Positions 44,237-54,365 of a DNA stretch of 64,000 bases are shown here, one piece after another. The stretch lies in the NCBI GenBank assembly GCA_038326165.1, contig JBBQJT010000003.1, forward strand, positions 46,190 to 110,189. Reading direction: 5' to 3'. The notes beneath the pieces were generated by a model. It saw only the letters and a program-made list of their open reading frames with translations. It ran no database searches and had not been told where the DNA came from. A program made the translations under genes and the position numbers. The stretch is from JAEUUM01 sp038326165 (GTDB lineage: Bacteria; Bacteroidota; Bacteroidia; Chitinophagales; Saprospiraceae). Within the stretch, counting starts at the first letter, position 1. Each line of letters starts with the position of its first letter.

Positions 44237-47200
44237 CTATCGTTGTACTGCGAAGCGAGCCACTGCTGCTCCTTTGTCAGTAGTAATTTGTAAGAAATAA
44301 TTTCCAGTAGGCATATTAGATACATCTAATGGTAATTGTTGAGAACCAGATTGGATATTGCGAACAGCTGATGATAAAACTTTTCCGTTTGCATCAGTGA
44401 TTCTAATAGTTGCTTCAAATGATTCTGTCGAATTCAATTGAACTTGAAGTTCGTTAGCAACAGGATTAGGGAACAATTTCAAGCCAGCCAATTCTGTAAT
44501 TGTATTTGTACTTACGGTAACATCAACTGTTTTAGACTTAGTCAATGAGCAACCTCTTGCATTTGTAAGAACAAGTGTAATGGTATAAATACCGATATTT
44601 GAATATTTAAAGCTAGGATTAGCAACAACAGAAGTATCTGCGGTAGTGCCAGCTAAACCAAAATCCCAACGGTATGTCAAACCTGCACCTGCTGGCGCAA
44701 AAGCTTGAAGTACATTGTTTGCACCCAAGGTTGCAGTAAATTCTCCTGGATCTTGGAATAATTGTAATGGAGCAGAAACGTAGTCAGCATTGTTTGGATC
44801 CCATTCAGACCAACAATTAGTCCAGTTGTTCTTATCAAATGCGCCTTGATAATTTACCTTTTCAAAGCTAGCTGGTAAATCTGTAAAGTCAGCACCAGTG
44901 CTCAAAATAGAATTCGCATTCAACAATGGATTAGGCTGAGATATAGAAAGTGACTGAATGCCCAGTCCAGCTAAAGCTACAAATTCATTGTTAGACTCAA
45001 CCAAAGCTTTAACAGCTATGAAATTAATACTTGTTGAGTCCACTGCCTTCGTATTTCCTGCAAAAACATTATTCTCAACATTCAAAGTTCCATTTGTTAA
45101 AAATGCAGTTTCAGAATTTGCACTTTCAATGCGCACTGCTGTAGGGAAACCGATGATCAAACTGTTAACCACGTCTTGACGGCTGCTTCTGCGTATGTGC
45201 ATACCACGTCTGTAGTTGGTATTGATTGTAGCCATCGGATCAACTCTTGGGCCCAATATGGTAACGTTAGAGAAGGTAGAGTTTGTAATTGGGATATTAG
45301 TAGTTCCTTGTGCATCATTATCACTTTCAAATCCATTTGATCCTGATACGTCAGCAATTGTAGGCTCACTCACACCAAGTACAAATTGATTGTTACCCAC
45401 ATAACCGAAGTCAGTGTCAAACATATCATCCAATGTCTTATAAGTAATAAGGTATTTACCATTAACTGTACCACCAAACCATTCAAAACCATCGTCACCA
45501 CCAAAGCTGACTTGTACGTGTTCAATAATAGTACCTGAACCAATTCCACCCATTGTAAGTGAATTGGTTTCATTGTTGGGTTGGAAAGCGATACCACCAA
45601 ATTCAATACGTACATATCTAAGAATACCACTGTTGTCTGCACCATCTGTTCCACCATATTTTCCAAATAATGGATCCAAACCACCTTCCAATAAACATTC
45701 GCCGCCCGGGCAATTAACAGGTGCCAATCCCAATAAGCTCAAAGAGCCCCAGTCACCTGCAGCTCTCTGTCCCGCTGGTTTACTTGATGTGAATACGATA
45801 GGTTGAGTAACCGTTCCATCTGCAATTATTTTGCTGCCTCTAGTTATAATCAAACCAGTGCCGTTTCCTTTTACAATGGTACCTGGTTGAATCGTCAAAG
45901 TAGCATTGTTACGCACATAAACGAAAGCTGGACCAGAAAGAACATATATACTGTTGTTGGTCCAAGTTGTATTTGTAAGTATGTCTTGGCTTACAATAAC
46001 TTCGTTGGCTGCAATAAGGATAGTAACAGTTGTTGTTAACGTACTTGTGCAACCACGATTTGTTGTAATTGTACATTTTACATTAAACGTACCTGAATTA
46101 CTATACGTGTAACTTGGGTTTGGAGCAATTGATACATCTGTTCCAGTTGTAACTACACCAAAATCCCATGCATAAGTAAATCCAGTTCCAACAGGCGCAG
46201 TAAAATCTACTTTAGCACCATTAACTGTAGCTGTTATGTTTCCAATACCAGCCGTATAATCAAAATTACCAGTGGAATAATCCGCATTGATTGGATCAAA
46301 TTCAGCCCAACAAGCTGTCCAATTTGAAGTTCCAAATGCACCACGGTATGCCGGCTTTTCAAAGAACGCAGGTAAGCCTGTATAAATACCACCAGTTAAC
46401 AACGGTGAACCACTATCTGGCCAAGGCTTAGGATCTGTATTTCCCAATGAAACCAATTTCAAGTCAATAATACTCAATAAAGTATTTCTTTTAACCACTG
46501 AATCTCTAACAGCACTAAAATTAGTGCTCGTTGAATCAACATATTTGGTGTTACCAGCAAAAACGTTTGTTCTAACATTCAAGGTACCATCAGTCAAAAA
46601 TGCAGCTTCAGAATTCGCGCTTTCAATTCTAGCTCCAGTAGGAAATCCAATGATGACGCTATTTAATACATCCTGACGGCTGCTTCTTCGTATGTGCATT
46701 CCTCTACGGTAATTGTTATTAATTGTAGCAGGTGCATCTGACAATGGGCCTAAAATGGTTACATTTGAAAACGTTGAGTTAGTGATCGGAGTATTTAACG
46801 TGCCTTGAGCATCATTATCACTTTCAAATGCATTTGATCCTGATACGTCGGCAATTGCAGGCTCGCTCACTCCCAATACATATTGATTATTTCCAGAATA
46901 ACCAAAATCTGTATCAAACATATCATCAAGGGTCTTATAAACAATCAGATATTTACCATCTACTGTTCCTCCAAACCACTCTATACCATCATCACCACCA
47001 AAGCTAGTCTGAACATTTTGAATTGTAGTTCCAGATCCAACACCAGCTAAAGTCAATGAGTTGGTTTCATTGTTTGGCTGAAAAGCGATACCGCCAAACT
47101 CAATACGAACATACTTAAGGCTTCCGCTATTGTCAGCTGCATCAGTACCTCCATATTTGCCTAAAAGTGGATCAACACCACCTTCTAGCAAACACTCACC

Positions 47201-47563
47201 ACCCGGACAGTTAACAGGTGCACCACCTAAGATTGCCAAAGCACCCCAGTCGCCAGCACCACGCTGTCCTGCTGGCTTACTGGATGTAAATACGATTGGC
47301 TTGGCAACTGTACCATCTGCAATAATCTTACTTCCTCTTGTAACTACCAAACCTGTTTGATCTCCTTTGATCAACGTACCTGGCTCAATAGTAAGAGTTA
47401 CGTTATTGGTAACGTAAACAAATTGTGGGCCCGTCAAGATATAAATCTTGTCTGCAGTCCATGTCGTGTTGCTGGTAATATCAGCATTCACATTCACAGT
47501 TGTTTGGGCAATTATCGTCCCAACAAACCAACTGAATAATAATACGAGTAATAATTTTCTCAT
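44237..47563 (-). CDS. T9SS type A cargo protein with internal ~490-residue duplication
   Basis: 1,108 residues; signal peptide FSWFVGTIIAQ. Two long copies of the same block: each starts with a strand pair (TTWT..IYxLxGPxFVYV), a beta-helix-like region (TLTIxPGTxIKG, GSKIIADGT, AGDWG, NCPGGECLLEGG), then DDMFDTDFGY, FESDNDAQG, YRRGMHIRRSSRQDV, and ends in a PKD-like domain (TYAWDFG / LTYRWDFG). Copy 1 is about residues 20-510, copy 2 about 520-1015. The end is a T9SS type A sorting domain (LFPNPVANELQVQLN ... FAVQR). Predicted to be exported to the surface. Its upstream neighbour is a TonB-dependent receptor, which may work with it, but a terminator separates the two genes. Confidence 0.92.
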   Translation of the reverse strand: MRKLLLVLLFSWFVGTIIAQTTVNVNADITSNTTWTADKIYILTGPQFVYVTNNVTLTIEPGTLIKGDQTGLVVTRGSKIIADGTVAKPIVFTSSKPAGQRGAGDWGALAILGGAPVNCPGGECLLEGGVDPLLGKYGGTDAADNSGSLKYVRIEFGGIAFQPNNETNSLTLAGVGSGTTIQNVQTSFGGDDGIEWFGGTVDGKYLIVYKTLDDMFDTDFGYSGNNQYVLGVSEPAIADVSGSNAFESDNDAQGTLNTPITNSTFSNVTILGPLSDAPATINNNYRRGMHIRRSSRQDVLNSVIIGFPTGARIESANSEAAFLTDGTLNVRTNVFAGNTKYVDSTSTNFSAVRDSVVKRNTLLSIIDLKLVSLGNTDPKPWPDSGSPLLTGGIYTGLPAFFEKPAYRGAFGTSNWTACWAEFDPINADYSTGNFDYTAGIGNITATVNGAKVDFTAPVGTGFTYAWDFGVVTTGTDVSIAPNPSYTYSNSGTFNVKCTITTNRGCTSTLTTTVTILIAANEVIVSQDILTNTTWTNNSIYVLSGPAFVYVRNNATLTIQPGTIVKGNGTGLIITRGSKIIADGTVTQPIVFTSSKPAGQRAAGDWGSLSLLGLAPVNCPGGECLLEGGLDPLFGKYGGTDGADNSGILRYVRIEFGGIAFQPNNETNSLTMGGIGSGTIIEHVQVSFGGDDGFEWFGGTVNGKYLITYKTLDDMFDTDFGYVGNNQFVLGVSEPTIADVSGSNGFESDNDAQGTTNIPITNSTFSNVTILGPRVDPMATINTNYRRGMHIRRSSRQDVVNSLIIGFPTAVRIESANSETAFLTNGTLNVENNVFAGNTKAVDSTSINFIAVKALVESNNEFVALAGLGIQSLSISQPNPLLNANSILSTGADFTDLPASFEKVNYQGAFDKNNWTNCWSEWDPNNADYVSAPLQLFQDPGEFTATLGANNVLQAFAPAGAGLTYRWDFGLAGTTADTSVVANPSFKYSNIGIYTITLVLTNARGCSLTKSKTVDVTVSTNTITELAGLKLFPNPVANELQVQLNSTESFEATIRITDANGKVLSSAVRNIQSGSQQLPLDVSNMPTGNYFLQITTDKGAAVARFAVQR

Positions 47564-47732
47564 AAGTTCTATTTTTTTTAGATGCTCAAAAGTCCGAATC
47601 CAATATTAAGTATATGTTAAGTGGTCGTGATGTTGCTGTTAATTCAATTGACTATGGGTTAAAATCAACTGAAATATAAAATTTACGGATCTATTCATTC
47701 TCCTTGATATAAGTTTCATGAAAAATGATAAT

Positions 47733-47767
47733 AAAAAAAATCCCAGTTAAGCAAAACTTGACTGGGA
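47733..47767 (-). terminator. Terminator of second TonB receptor gene
   Basis: Minus-strand TCCCAGTCAAG-TTTTG-CTTAACTGGGA (one mismatch) followed by eight T, about 30 nt beyond the stop at 47798. Confidence 0.85.
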
Positions 47768-47797
47768 CTGAACATTTCGTTGTAGTGTAAACTACAA

Positions 47798-50560
47798 CTA
47801 AAATTTGTAAGTAAAGAAAATTCCTACATTGGTACCTGGGTTAAAAGTGATAATCTTGGTATCGGGCTTATCCAAGTCTCCAGAGTTATTTTGATCTTGA
47901 TAGAATACAAATGCATTGTTGAATACGTCTTGAACGTTCAACTTGATTTCACCATCCTTGAATATTTTATATGTCAACTGGAAATCTAACACATTTCTTG
48001 GTGCTTCATAAGTGTCCAGATATTGGTTAGATCCAACCAAGAATATTCTTCTACCAATGCGGTTGTACAATATTGAGGCGCCCCACTTTGTATCATTAGA
48101 GGTGAAGCTGATTCCTGTATTGATGATGTATGGAGATTGTCCTTGCAGTGCACGATCAGAGGCATTAGCTGCAGAGGCAGCATCAACGCTCACATCCACC
48201 GTTGAACGAATGTAAGCCAAGTTACCAAATAGACTGAACTGGCTCAAATACTGAGATATTCGGCTCAATCTTAAACGGTATTCAAATTCTGCTCCAAAAT
48301 TCTGAGCACTAGTGGCATTCTTGAAGTTGAAGTTTCTTGTTCCAGCACCAAGCGTTTCATAAAATTGCTCAATAGGCTTATCGAAGTTCTTGAAAAATCC
48401 AGTAATCGAAATATTTTCGTTTGCACCAGGGAAAATTTCATATTTCAAGTCAAAATTTGTAATTTTTGTACGTAGAAGTTCTGGGTTACCAACTATAGCG
48501 GCTGACAACTGGAAGTCATAAAAACTAAAAGGTGCTAATTCTCGGAAGTTTGGACGAATTACTGTTTGAGAGCCTGAAAGCCTAATATTCGAATTCTCAG
48601 ATACACTATAAATGAAATTGGCTGACGGCAAGATGTCAAGAGTTGCTTGGTCAATGTTTACTGGCTTGCCACCAAAAGTCTGAGTTTCAAGCTTTTGAAT
48701 GAAGTTCTCAGCTCTTGCCCCTACTATTACTTTTAATTTTGAAGTCAACCATTGGTCAAACATCAAAAATCCTCCACTCAAAGTTGAACCAGCGGTATAT
48801 GAATCATTGGGGTTGGTAGATTCTTTTAATACCATACCATTGTCACCAATATTGCTAGGATCAAAAATAGAATTAATTCCCTGAGTTGGAATATTTTGAT
48901 CGAACTTGCTGAAATTTGTTACTGTATAACCGAAAACCCTTGCATCAAAACTACGATCACGCATTTCGAAGAATGAACCAGCCTTCAAACTGTTCTGCTT
49001 CTTGAATAATTTGTAAGGGATGCTCAAATCAGTATTGGCATTGTACATCAATTCATTTTGGTCACTGTAAAAACGACCAGCAAAATTTGGTGACGGTGCT
49101 CCAACCGGAATTACTGCAAAGTACGGATCACCCTCTTGGGCATCGAAGTTCTTGTAGTAAGTCATCCTGCGGAAACTTGGCGTAGTTCTGTCAATGCTGT
49201 TTACCGAACCTCCCCATTTCAATACAATTCCGTTGGAACCCAATGCATGCTCACCACGCAATTGTGTACTCAACAAACGTGTACTTTTGTACCACATTGC
49301 ATAACTGGTATTGAAACGCTCTTGCTCAATTTCTATTCCATCTCTTAAAATAAATAAGTCCTCACCTCTTTGGTTGACAATATTGTTTAGAGTGATTTTG
49401 CTGTTCTCTCCGATCTTGTAGGCTAAGTTCAACAAACCACCTACAGATACATCATTCTGATATGATGCATCATTGTATGTGAACAAACGCGTAGTGTCAA
49501 CATTGTACTCAGCGCGTTGCTGATTGAAATACTTGAAATTATTAGAATAAGTCAAAGCTCCAACCATACCCAAATCATTGCCAAACAGTTTCGTGGTGGT
49601 TCCACCTGAAAAATTGACGTTGTAATTAGGTCGCATACTGCTGTGTTGGGAAACATTCCAGTCATTGGGAACCAATTTGGAAACCGCAAATCTATCAGGA
49701 CCATTTAATGCAGCCTTTGTTACCCCATCCTGAAGTGGGCGAGCAGATCTGTCAAAACCCAAAACATCTGTATTGGATCCCTCATAAAATGAATACGGCT
49801 GGAAGGTAGAAATTGAATTATAGATACTTCCCAATGAAACTTGAAAAAATGGCTCATCAGGCACATCCTTTGTATTGAGTTCAATAACACCTCCAGCAAA
49901 TTCTCCCGGCAAATCAGGTGTTGCAGTTTTGTAAATTACCAGATTGGACATCATACTCGCTGGAAAGATATCAAAAGAAAATGCTCGTCGATCTGGCTCT
50001 GAAGATGGCAAAGTCAAACCGTTCATTAACGCAACGTTATAGCGATCTGCCAATCCACGAATGACAACAAATTTGTTGTCTTGAACTGTTGTACCACTAA
50101 CACGCTTTAAAACATCGCTGGTATTTCTGTCTGGAGTGCGTTGTATATCTTGGCTAGTAATACCTGTAAGCATTGAAATGCTCTTCTGTTGTAATTTGGT
50201 CATGGCGCTGATGGTATTTCGATCAGCCTTGCCAACGATCATGACACCTTCCAAAACTTTGGTGTCACTTTCCATTTGAAAGTTTAATGCAATTGGAATG
50301 CCGTTGGCAGTTATCGGCATTGTTATAGCCTTATATCCAAGATACTTTACCTCTAAGGTATAGTTGCCATTGGGAATACTGGATATTTGAAAATTTCCGT
50401 CAAAATCAGCAACTGAACCCATTTGAGTTCCTTGTAGTAAAACAGTTGCCCCCATAAGTAATTCACCGTTCTCTTTGTCGGTTAGTTGGCCTGATATGAC
50501 AGTTTGGGCATTTAAAAAAACACTGCACATCAAGATGCTTAGTGCAATTAGGATTCTCAT
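47798..50560 (-). CDS. TonB-dependent outer-membrane receptor
   Basis: 920 residues from ATG 50560 (MRILIALSILM...), which begins the signal peptide ending VFLNAQ; the in-frame start at 50596 adds 12 non-signal residues. An N-terminal carboxypeptidase-regulatory-like domain (VISGQLTDKENGELLMGATV, ~20-105) precedes the plug, which contains VLKRVSGTTVQDNKFVVIRG and LADRYNVALMNGL, ending DLPGEFAGGVIEL. The barrel ends NVGIFFTYKF. Receptors of this 'GLADRYN' subtype occur beside T9SS-exported beta-helix/PKD proteins in Bacteroidota as I recall, and here such a protein lies 234 nt downstream. Substrate unknown. Confidence 0.92.
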   Translation of the reverse strand: MRILIALSILMCSVFLNAQTVISGQLTDKENGELLMGATVLLQGTQMGSVADFDGNFQISSIPNGNYTLEVKYLGYKAITMPITANGIPIALNFQMESDTKVLEGVMIVGKADRNTISAMTKLQQKSISMLTGITSQDIQRTPDRNTSDVLKRVSGTTVQDNKFVVIRGLADRYNVALMNGLTLPSSEPDRRAFSFDIFPASMMSNLVIYKTATPDLPGEFAGGVIELNTKDVPDEPFFQVSLGSIYNSISTFQPYSFYEGSNTDVLGFDRSARPLQDGVTKAALNGPDRFAVSKLVPNDWNVSQHSSMRPNYNVNFSGGTTTKLFGNDLGMVGALTYSNNFKYFNQQRAEYNVDTTRLFTYNDASYQNDVSVGGLLNLAYKIGENSKITLNNIVNQRGEDLFILRDGIEIEQERFNTSYAMWYKSTRLLSTQLRGEHALGSNGIVLKWGGSVNSIDRTTPSFRRMTYYKNFDAQEGDPYFAVIPVGAPSPNFAGRFYSDQNELMYNANTDLSIPYKLFKKQNSLKAGSFFEMRDRSFDARVFGYTVTNFSKFDQNIPTQGINSIFDPSNIGDNGMVLKESTNPNDSYTAGSTLSGGFLMFDQWLTSKLKVIVGARAENFIQKLETQTFGGKPVNIDQATLDILPSANFIYSVSENSNIRLSGSQTVIRPNFRELAPFSFYDFQLSAAIVGNPELLRTKITNFDLKYEIFPGANENISITGFFKNFDKPIEQFYETLGAGTRNFNFKNATSAQNFGAEFEYRLRLSRISQYLSQFSLFGNLAYIRSTVDVSVDAASAANASDRALQGQSPYIINTGISFTSNDTKWGASILYNRIGRRIFLVGSNQYLDTYEAPRNVLDFQLTYKIFKDGEIKLNVQDVFNNAFVFYQDQNNSGDLDKPDTKIITFNPGTNVGIFFTYKF

Positions 50561-50780
50561 ATTCTTACAAATTTTATGCAAAATTATGGGCATCAAACAT
50601 CACTTCGATCAATATAGACTTTACGTTTAAGTTAAGACTTTGGCTGTAAAATTAACATTAACTTAATATTGCATTTCCAAGCTGCAATATTTCATAAAAC
50701 AATGACCGTTTTCATCCGTAAAAGTGTTTCTTTTGCATCCTCATTTATTCTCATATCAAACATAAAAGCATTATTTTAAA

Positions 50781-52109
50781 ATGACAGGTTCTAAAATTAC
50801 AATCAGCAAAGGCAAATTAAAAGTTCCCGATCAACCCATTATCCCTTTCATTGAAGGAGATGGTACGGGTCCCGACATCTGGAAAGCCTCGGTAAGGGTT
50901 ATAGATGCCGCAGTTGAAAAAGCATTCAAAGGAAAGAAAAAAATTGAATGGCTAGAGGTATTGGCTGGCGAAAAAGCCTTCAAAAAAACTGGCAATTGGT
51001 TGCCAGATGAAACTTTAAAAGTAATTGATCAGCACTTGGTTGCGATCAAAGGCCCGCTTACTACCCCAGTTGGTGGAGGAATTACCAGCTTAAACGTAGC
51101 TCTTCGTCAAATTCTTGACTTATATGTTTGCCTGCGTCCAGTTCAATACTTCAAAGGTGTGCCAAGTCCAGTAAAATACCCCGAAAAGGTAGATATGGTC
51201 ATCTTCCGAGAAAACACTGAAGACATCTATGCAGGAATCGAATTCAAAGCAGGATCCAGCGAAAACGAAAAAGTAATGAAGTTCTTGAGCAAGAATTTTC
51301 CTAAGTTTTTTGGCAAAATTCGATTCGGTAACAAAGCTGCAATCAAAGCTTGGAACAAGGCTGCAAAAATCAACGAACCTGCAGTTGTTGAAGTTGGTCT
51401 TGGGGTTAAGGCAGTAAGCCGCCAAGGTACTGAGAGATTGATGAAAGCGGCCATCGAATTTGTTTTGGCCGAAAAAAGAAAATCTTTGACAATTGTACAC
51501 AAAGGCAATATCATGAAATTCACTTCTGGCGGATTCCGCGATTGGGGGTATGCATACGCCCAAAAAGCATTCGGTGACAAAGTTTATACTTGGGCAGAAT
51601 GGGAAGTAACCAAGAAAGAAAAAGGTGAGGAAGCTGCTAATAAAGAACAAACTGATGCACTTGCTAAGGGCAAAATTCTCATCAAAGACGCCATAGCTGA
51701 TATCGCATTGCAACAAGTATTAACTAGACCTGAAGACTTTGATGTGATTGCTACATTGAACCTCAATGGCGATTATCTTTCTGATGCATTGGCTGCACAA
51801 GTTGGAGGAATTGGGATAGCACCTGGCGCTAATATCAATTATGTTACTGGCCACGCAATATTTGAAGCAACTCACGGCACAGCTCCCAAATATGCTAATC
51901 AAGATAAAGTTAATCCTGGCTCTGTTATATTGAGTGCCGAAATGATGTTGCGCTACATGGGATGGGGTAAAGCCGCCGATTTGATTTTGAAAGGACTTAA
52001 TGCAGCAATTATTTCTAAGCGAGTGACCTATGACTTTCACCGACAAATGGAAGGCGCAACTTTGGTTAAATGCTCAGAATTTGCAGATGAAATAATCAAA
52101 AAGATGTAA
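50781..52109 (+). CDS. icd: NADP-dependent isocitrate dehydrogenase
   Basis: 442 residues. TCA-cycle enzyme converting isocitrate to 2-oxoglutarate. Marks: IPFIEGDGTGPDIW at the start, the substrate loop PVGGGITSLNVALRQ with its serine, RENTEDIYAGIE, the catalytic-Lys segment IVHKGNIMKFT, and LNGDYLSDALAAQVGG followed by NADP-contacting FEATHGTAPKYA. Homodimeric type by length. Own gene with terminator at 52133-52163; the following gene is convergent. Confidence 0.97.
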   Translation: MTGSKITISKGKLKVPDQPIIPFIEGDGTGPDIWKASVRVIDAAVEKAFKGKKKIEWLEVLAGEKAFKKTGNWLPDETLKVIDQHLVAIKGPLTTPVGGGITSLNVALRQILDLYVCLRPVQYFKGVPSPVKYPEKVDMVIFRENTEDIYAGIEFKAGSSENEKVMKFLSKNFPKFFGKIRFGNKAAIKAWNKAAKINEPAVVEVGLGVKAVSRQGTERLMKAAIEFVLAEKRKSLTIVHKGNIMKFTSGGFRDWGYAYAQKAFGDKVYTWAEWEVTKKEKGEEAANKEQTDALAKGKILIKDAIADIALQQVLTRPEDFDVIATLNLNGDYLSDALAAQVGGIGIAPGANINYVTGHAIFEATHGTAPKYANQDKVNPGSVILSAEMMLRYMGWGKAADLILKGLNAAIISKRVTYDFHRQMEGATLVKCSEFADEIIKKM

Positions 52110-52132
52110 CTTATCCAAGTCATTATAAAAAG

Positions 52133-52163
52133 AAAGCCCTTCGAATCATCGAAGGGCTTTTTC
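52133..52163 (+). terminator. Intrinsic terminator of icd
   Basis: AAAGCCCTTCG / CGAAGGGCTTT around a 6-nt loop, with a following T-run, about 24 nt beyond the icd stop. Confidence 0.92.
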
Positions 52164-52183
52164 TATTAACCTAAATACAGCGT

Positions 52184-52300
52184 TGGGTTCTGAATCAACG
52201 AAATTTTTAATTGTCCCAAAATTTGTCGTTGTCAACCTCGCCAAAATTAAAGATTTTCGTCGACCCAAAGCGCAAAATTCTCTAATGCGGATTTTGGGTT
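52184..52300. repeat. Dispersed intergenic repeat, copy B
   Basis: Shares with 19033-19158 the ordered blocks CTGAATC(a/g)ACGAAATTTTT, GTCAAC, AATTAAAGATTTTC and CGGATTTTGG. Its right end touches the stop codon (52299-52301) of the glycosidase gene. Within it AAAATCCGCATTAgaGAATTTT (in minus orientation) is a near-palindrome, which recurs alone at 54717-54745. Confidence 0.6.
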
Positions 52301-54344
52301 ATCGTGAAACAACGAGTTTGATACTTTGGGTCTTACCCTCTTGTATTAATCTAACAAAATAAACTCCAACTTCAAGAGTTTCAGTGTCCAAATTTATTTG
52401 CTGCTTGCCAGCTGGTAACTCAATGTCATTGGTACTCCAAACAATCTTTCCGTTCAGGTCAGTAAGATTAACTTGAACAGTTTCTGATTTCGAGAGTGTG
52501 AACATCAGACGGGTCTTTCCTTGTGTTGGATTGGGTAAACATTTCATGTCAGCTAATGCCATTATAGGATCCGAAGCAGCGGTTGAAGTTGATATATTGC
52601 CAACCAAAGTTATTACACCATAAGCTGGTATGAATACATCACTGGCACCCTGATCCAAAGTTAAATTGCCTGTTTTCCAATATGAATTATTGCTACTTGT
52701 ATAGCTGTCAAAACTGATTATTTTATTTGCAAGTTCAGCTATTTGCAAATTAGCAGTTTGAGATTGGTTGCTGGAGTTAATTAATACTATTGTCATCGTG
52801 CCATCAGCATCATGAATATAGCTGCTGGCCTGAACAGTATTTGTATTGGTGACAACGCATGCTGTTCGCTGGGCATTGGGACGAATCCACTTGAAAAAAT
52901 GCTTAGCGGCAACATATTTGGGAGAATTGGCACCTAGTGCTTCTGAAGTCAAAGCCTGGTCAGACAACTGGCCGTTGTTTAATCCAGTAAAAGTCCAATA
53001 AACCCAGGCACTCTCCATGCCAGTGGTCAATGCTTGGTGCATTTTAAGTGCAATACTCCATCCGCCATTGCTTGGAAATCCAGCCGCAGGAATCAACCAG
53101 GGTTCCAATTCACCCGAGGTTTCAGTCATCCAAGATTTTTTGCCAAAATCCATAAAACCTTTAATATTGCCCGGAATACCTGGAGCAGGTGAGGCTGCCC
53201 AGCCATTGGCCCATTGGTCCCAGACCTCAGAATTGAGCCCTGCACTATTGACACCGTCACTACCGTAGCCATGAATGCAATAAAAATCCACTGCCTCACT
53301 GGCAACAGCATCAGCCTCAATATTTTTTAGGTACTGCAAATTTTTATGGATAAGCCCAACACTGGAACCGTATTCCCACATGCCATAAGGATCACCACCC
53401 AATAGATCTTCTGGGCCCATAATCAATATATCTGCCAATTCAGGATACTTCGCAAATTCGTCTTTGATTGCTTTAACGGCAGTGATGTATTGAGATGAAA
53501 GAGGATAAAAAGCACTGTTATAAAATTGTTCAAAGTTCAATTCGTTCTGAATACTGATGGCATAAAATTTCATGTCATGAAATTCCTGATAACCTAAAAT
53601 ATATGCAGCAGAACTTCTTGCAAATTGTGTCAACGAACTTGTAGGTCCAGTACCTCCAACTGTGGTATCATCAAATACAGCCAAGGGGATTCCTGAAACA
53701 TCTAATTTGCCACCTGCAAAATTTCCGCCCCAAATGAAAGGCCATGCTGCACCCTGCACGGGACCCGGCCACCAGTTTTGATCCCAAGATTTTCCAGTTG
53801 AAACTTTAACCCAAGGAACAGGTGACCACAACGAACCAATCAATTTAAAATCCCCAAGTTCCTCTTTCTTTGCTTTCCCTACTGTAATTGCTTGATCATC
53901 CGAATAAACGAATTTGCCTACATTATCGTAGGCGTCAGGACCCATGATTGCTATAGGGGCCTTAAGCCCACCAAAAGTTCTGCTGTAATCATTAGGACCA
54001 GTGTAGGTGCGCACTCTATTGTTTTCTGGCCCATTGGGATTATCAGGATCTTCCAGGTTAAAAATGCTATTGGTTTGACTACCCATGAACCAAGGAGAAT
54101 GGTACCTGAGATCCGAATATGGGGAAACCAAGCGCGGAGTCAGATCCACTCGATAAATGGAACAGGCCATATCATCATAAAATAATTGGAGCCACCATGC
54201 CTGATTGGTTTCCGAGCTGCCTTGATGCGCACCGAAGCCATCAATAACTTGAAATCGCTCAGCCGAATTGATAGAGATAGTTGCGTTTTGGCCATTCAGC
54301 CCGCACGCTATTGATAACAAAGATGCTAAGAAAAAGTACTTCAT
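52299..54344 (-). CDS. GH30-like secreted glycoside hydrolase, T9SS type A
   Basis: 681 residues from ATG 54344 (MKYFFLASLL); the TTG at 54365 is less likely. Signal peptide ends CGLNGQ. The catalytic domain (~25-470) opens with FQVIDGFGAHQGSS like GH30 enzymes and has the acid/base Glu in ISIQNELNF (E268) and a probable nucleophile Glu in WMTETSGE (E408); these assignments are by motif. GH30 includes glucuronoxylanases, beta-1,6-glucanases and galactanases; substrate not predictable. A small beta-sandwich follows (~470-590), then a T9SS type A sorting domain (CLPNPTQGKTRLMF ... IKLVVSR). Probably released or surface-bound for polysaccharide degradation. No other carbohydrate genes adjoin. 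Confidence 0.85.
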   Translation of the reverse strand: MKYFFLASLLSIACGLNGQNATISINSAERFQVIDGFGAHQGSSETNQAWWLQLFYDDMACSIYRVDLTPRLVSPYSDLRYHSPWFMGSQTNSIFNLEDPDNPNGPENNRVRTYTGPNDYSRTFGGLKAPIAIMGPDAYDNVGKFVYSDDQAITVGKAKKEELGDFKLIGSLWSPVPWVKVSTGKSWDQNWWPGPVQGAAWPFIWGGNFAGGKLDVSGIPLAVFDDTTVGGTGPTSSLTQFARSSAAYILGYQEFHDMKFYAISIQNELNFEQFYNSAFYPLSSQYITAVKAIKDEFAKYPELADILIMGPEDLLGGDPYGMWEYGSSVGLIHKNLQYLKNIEADAVASEAVDFYCIHGYGSDGVNSAGLNSEVWDQWANGWAASPAPGIPGNIKGFMDFGKKSWMTETSGELEPWLIPAAGFPSNGGWSIALKMHQALTTGMESAWVYWTFTGLNNGQLSDQALTSEALGANSPKYVAAKHFFKWIRPNAQRTACVVTNTNTVQASSYIHDADGTMTIVLINSSNQSQTANLQIAELANKIISFDSYTSSNNSYWKTGNLTLDQGASDVFIPAYGVITLVGNISTSTAASDPIMALADMKCLPNPTQGKTRLMFTLSKSETVQVNLTDLNGKIVWSTNDIELPAGKQQINLDTETLEVGVYFVRLIQEGKTQSIKLVVSR

Positions 54345-54365
54345 ATTTGGGAGGTTTATATTCAA

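Noticed and set aside
51120..51716. 198-residue minus-strand frame
   Set aside because: Antisense to icd; shadow frame.
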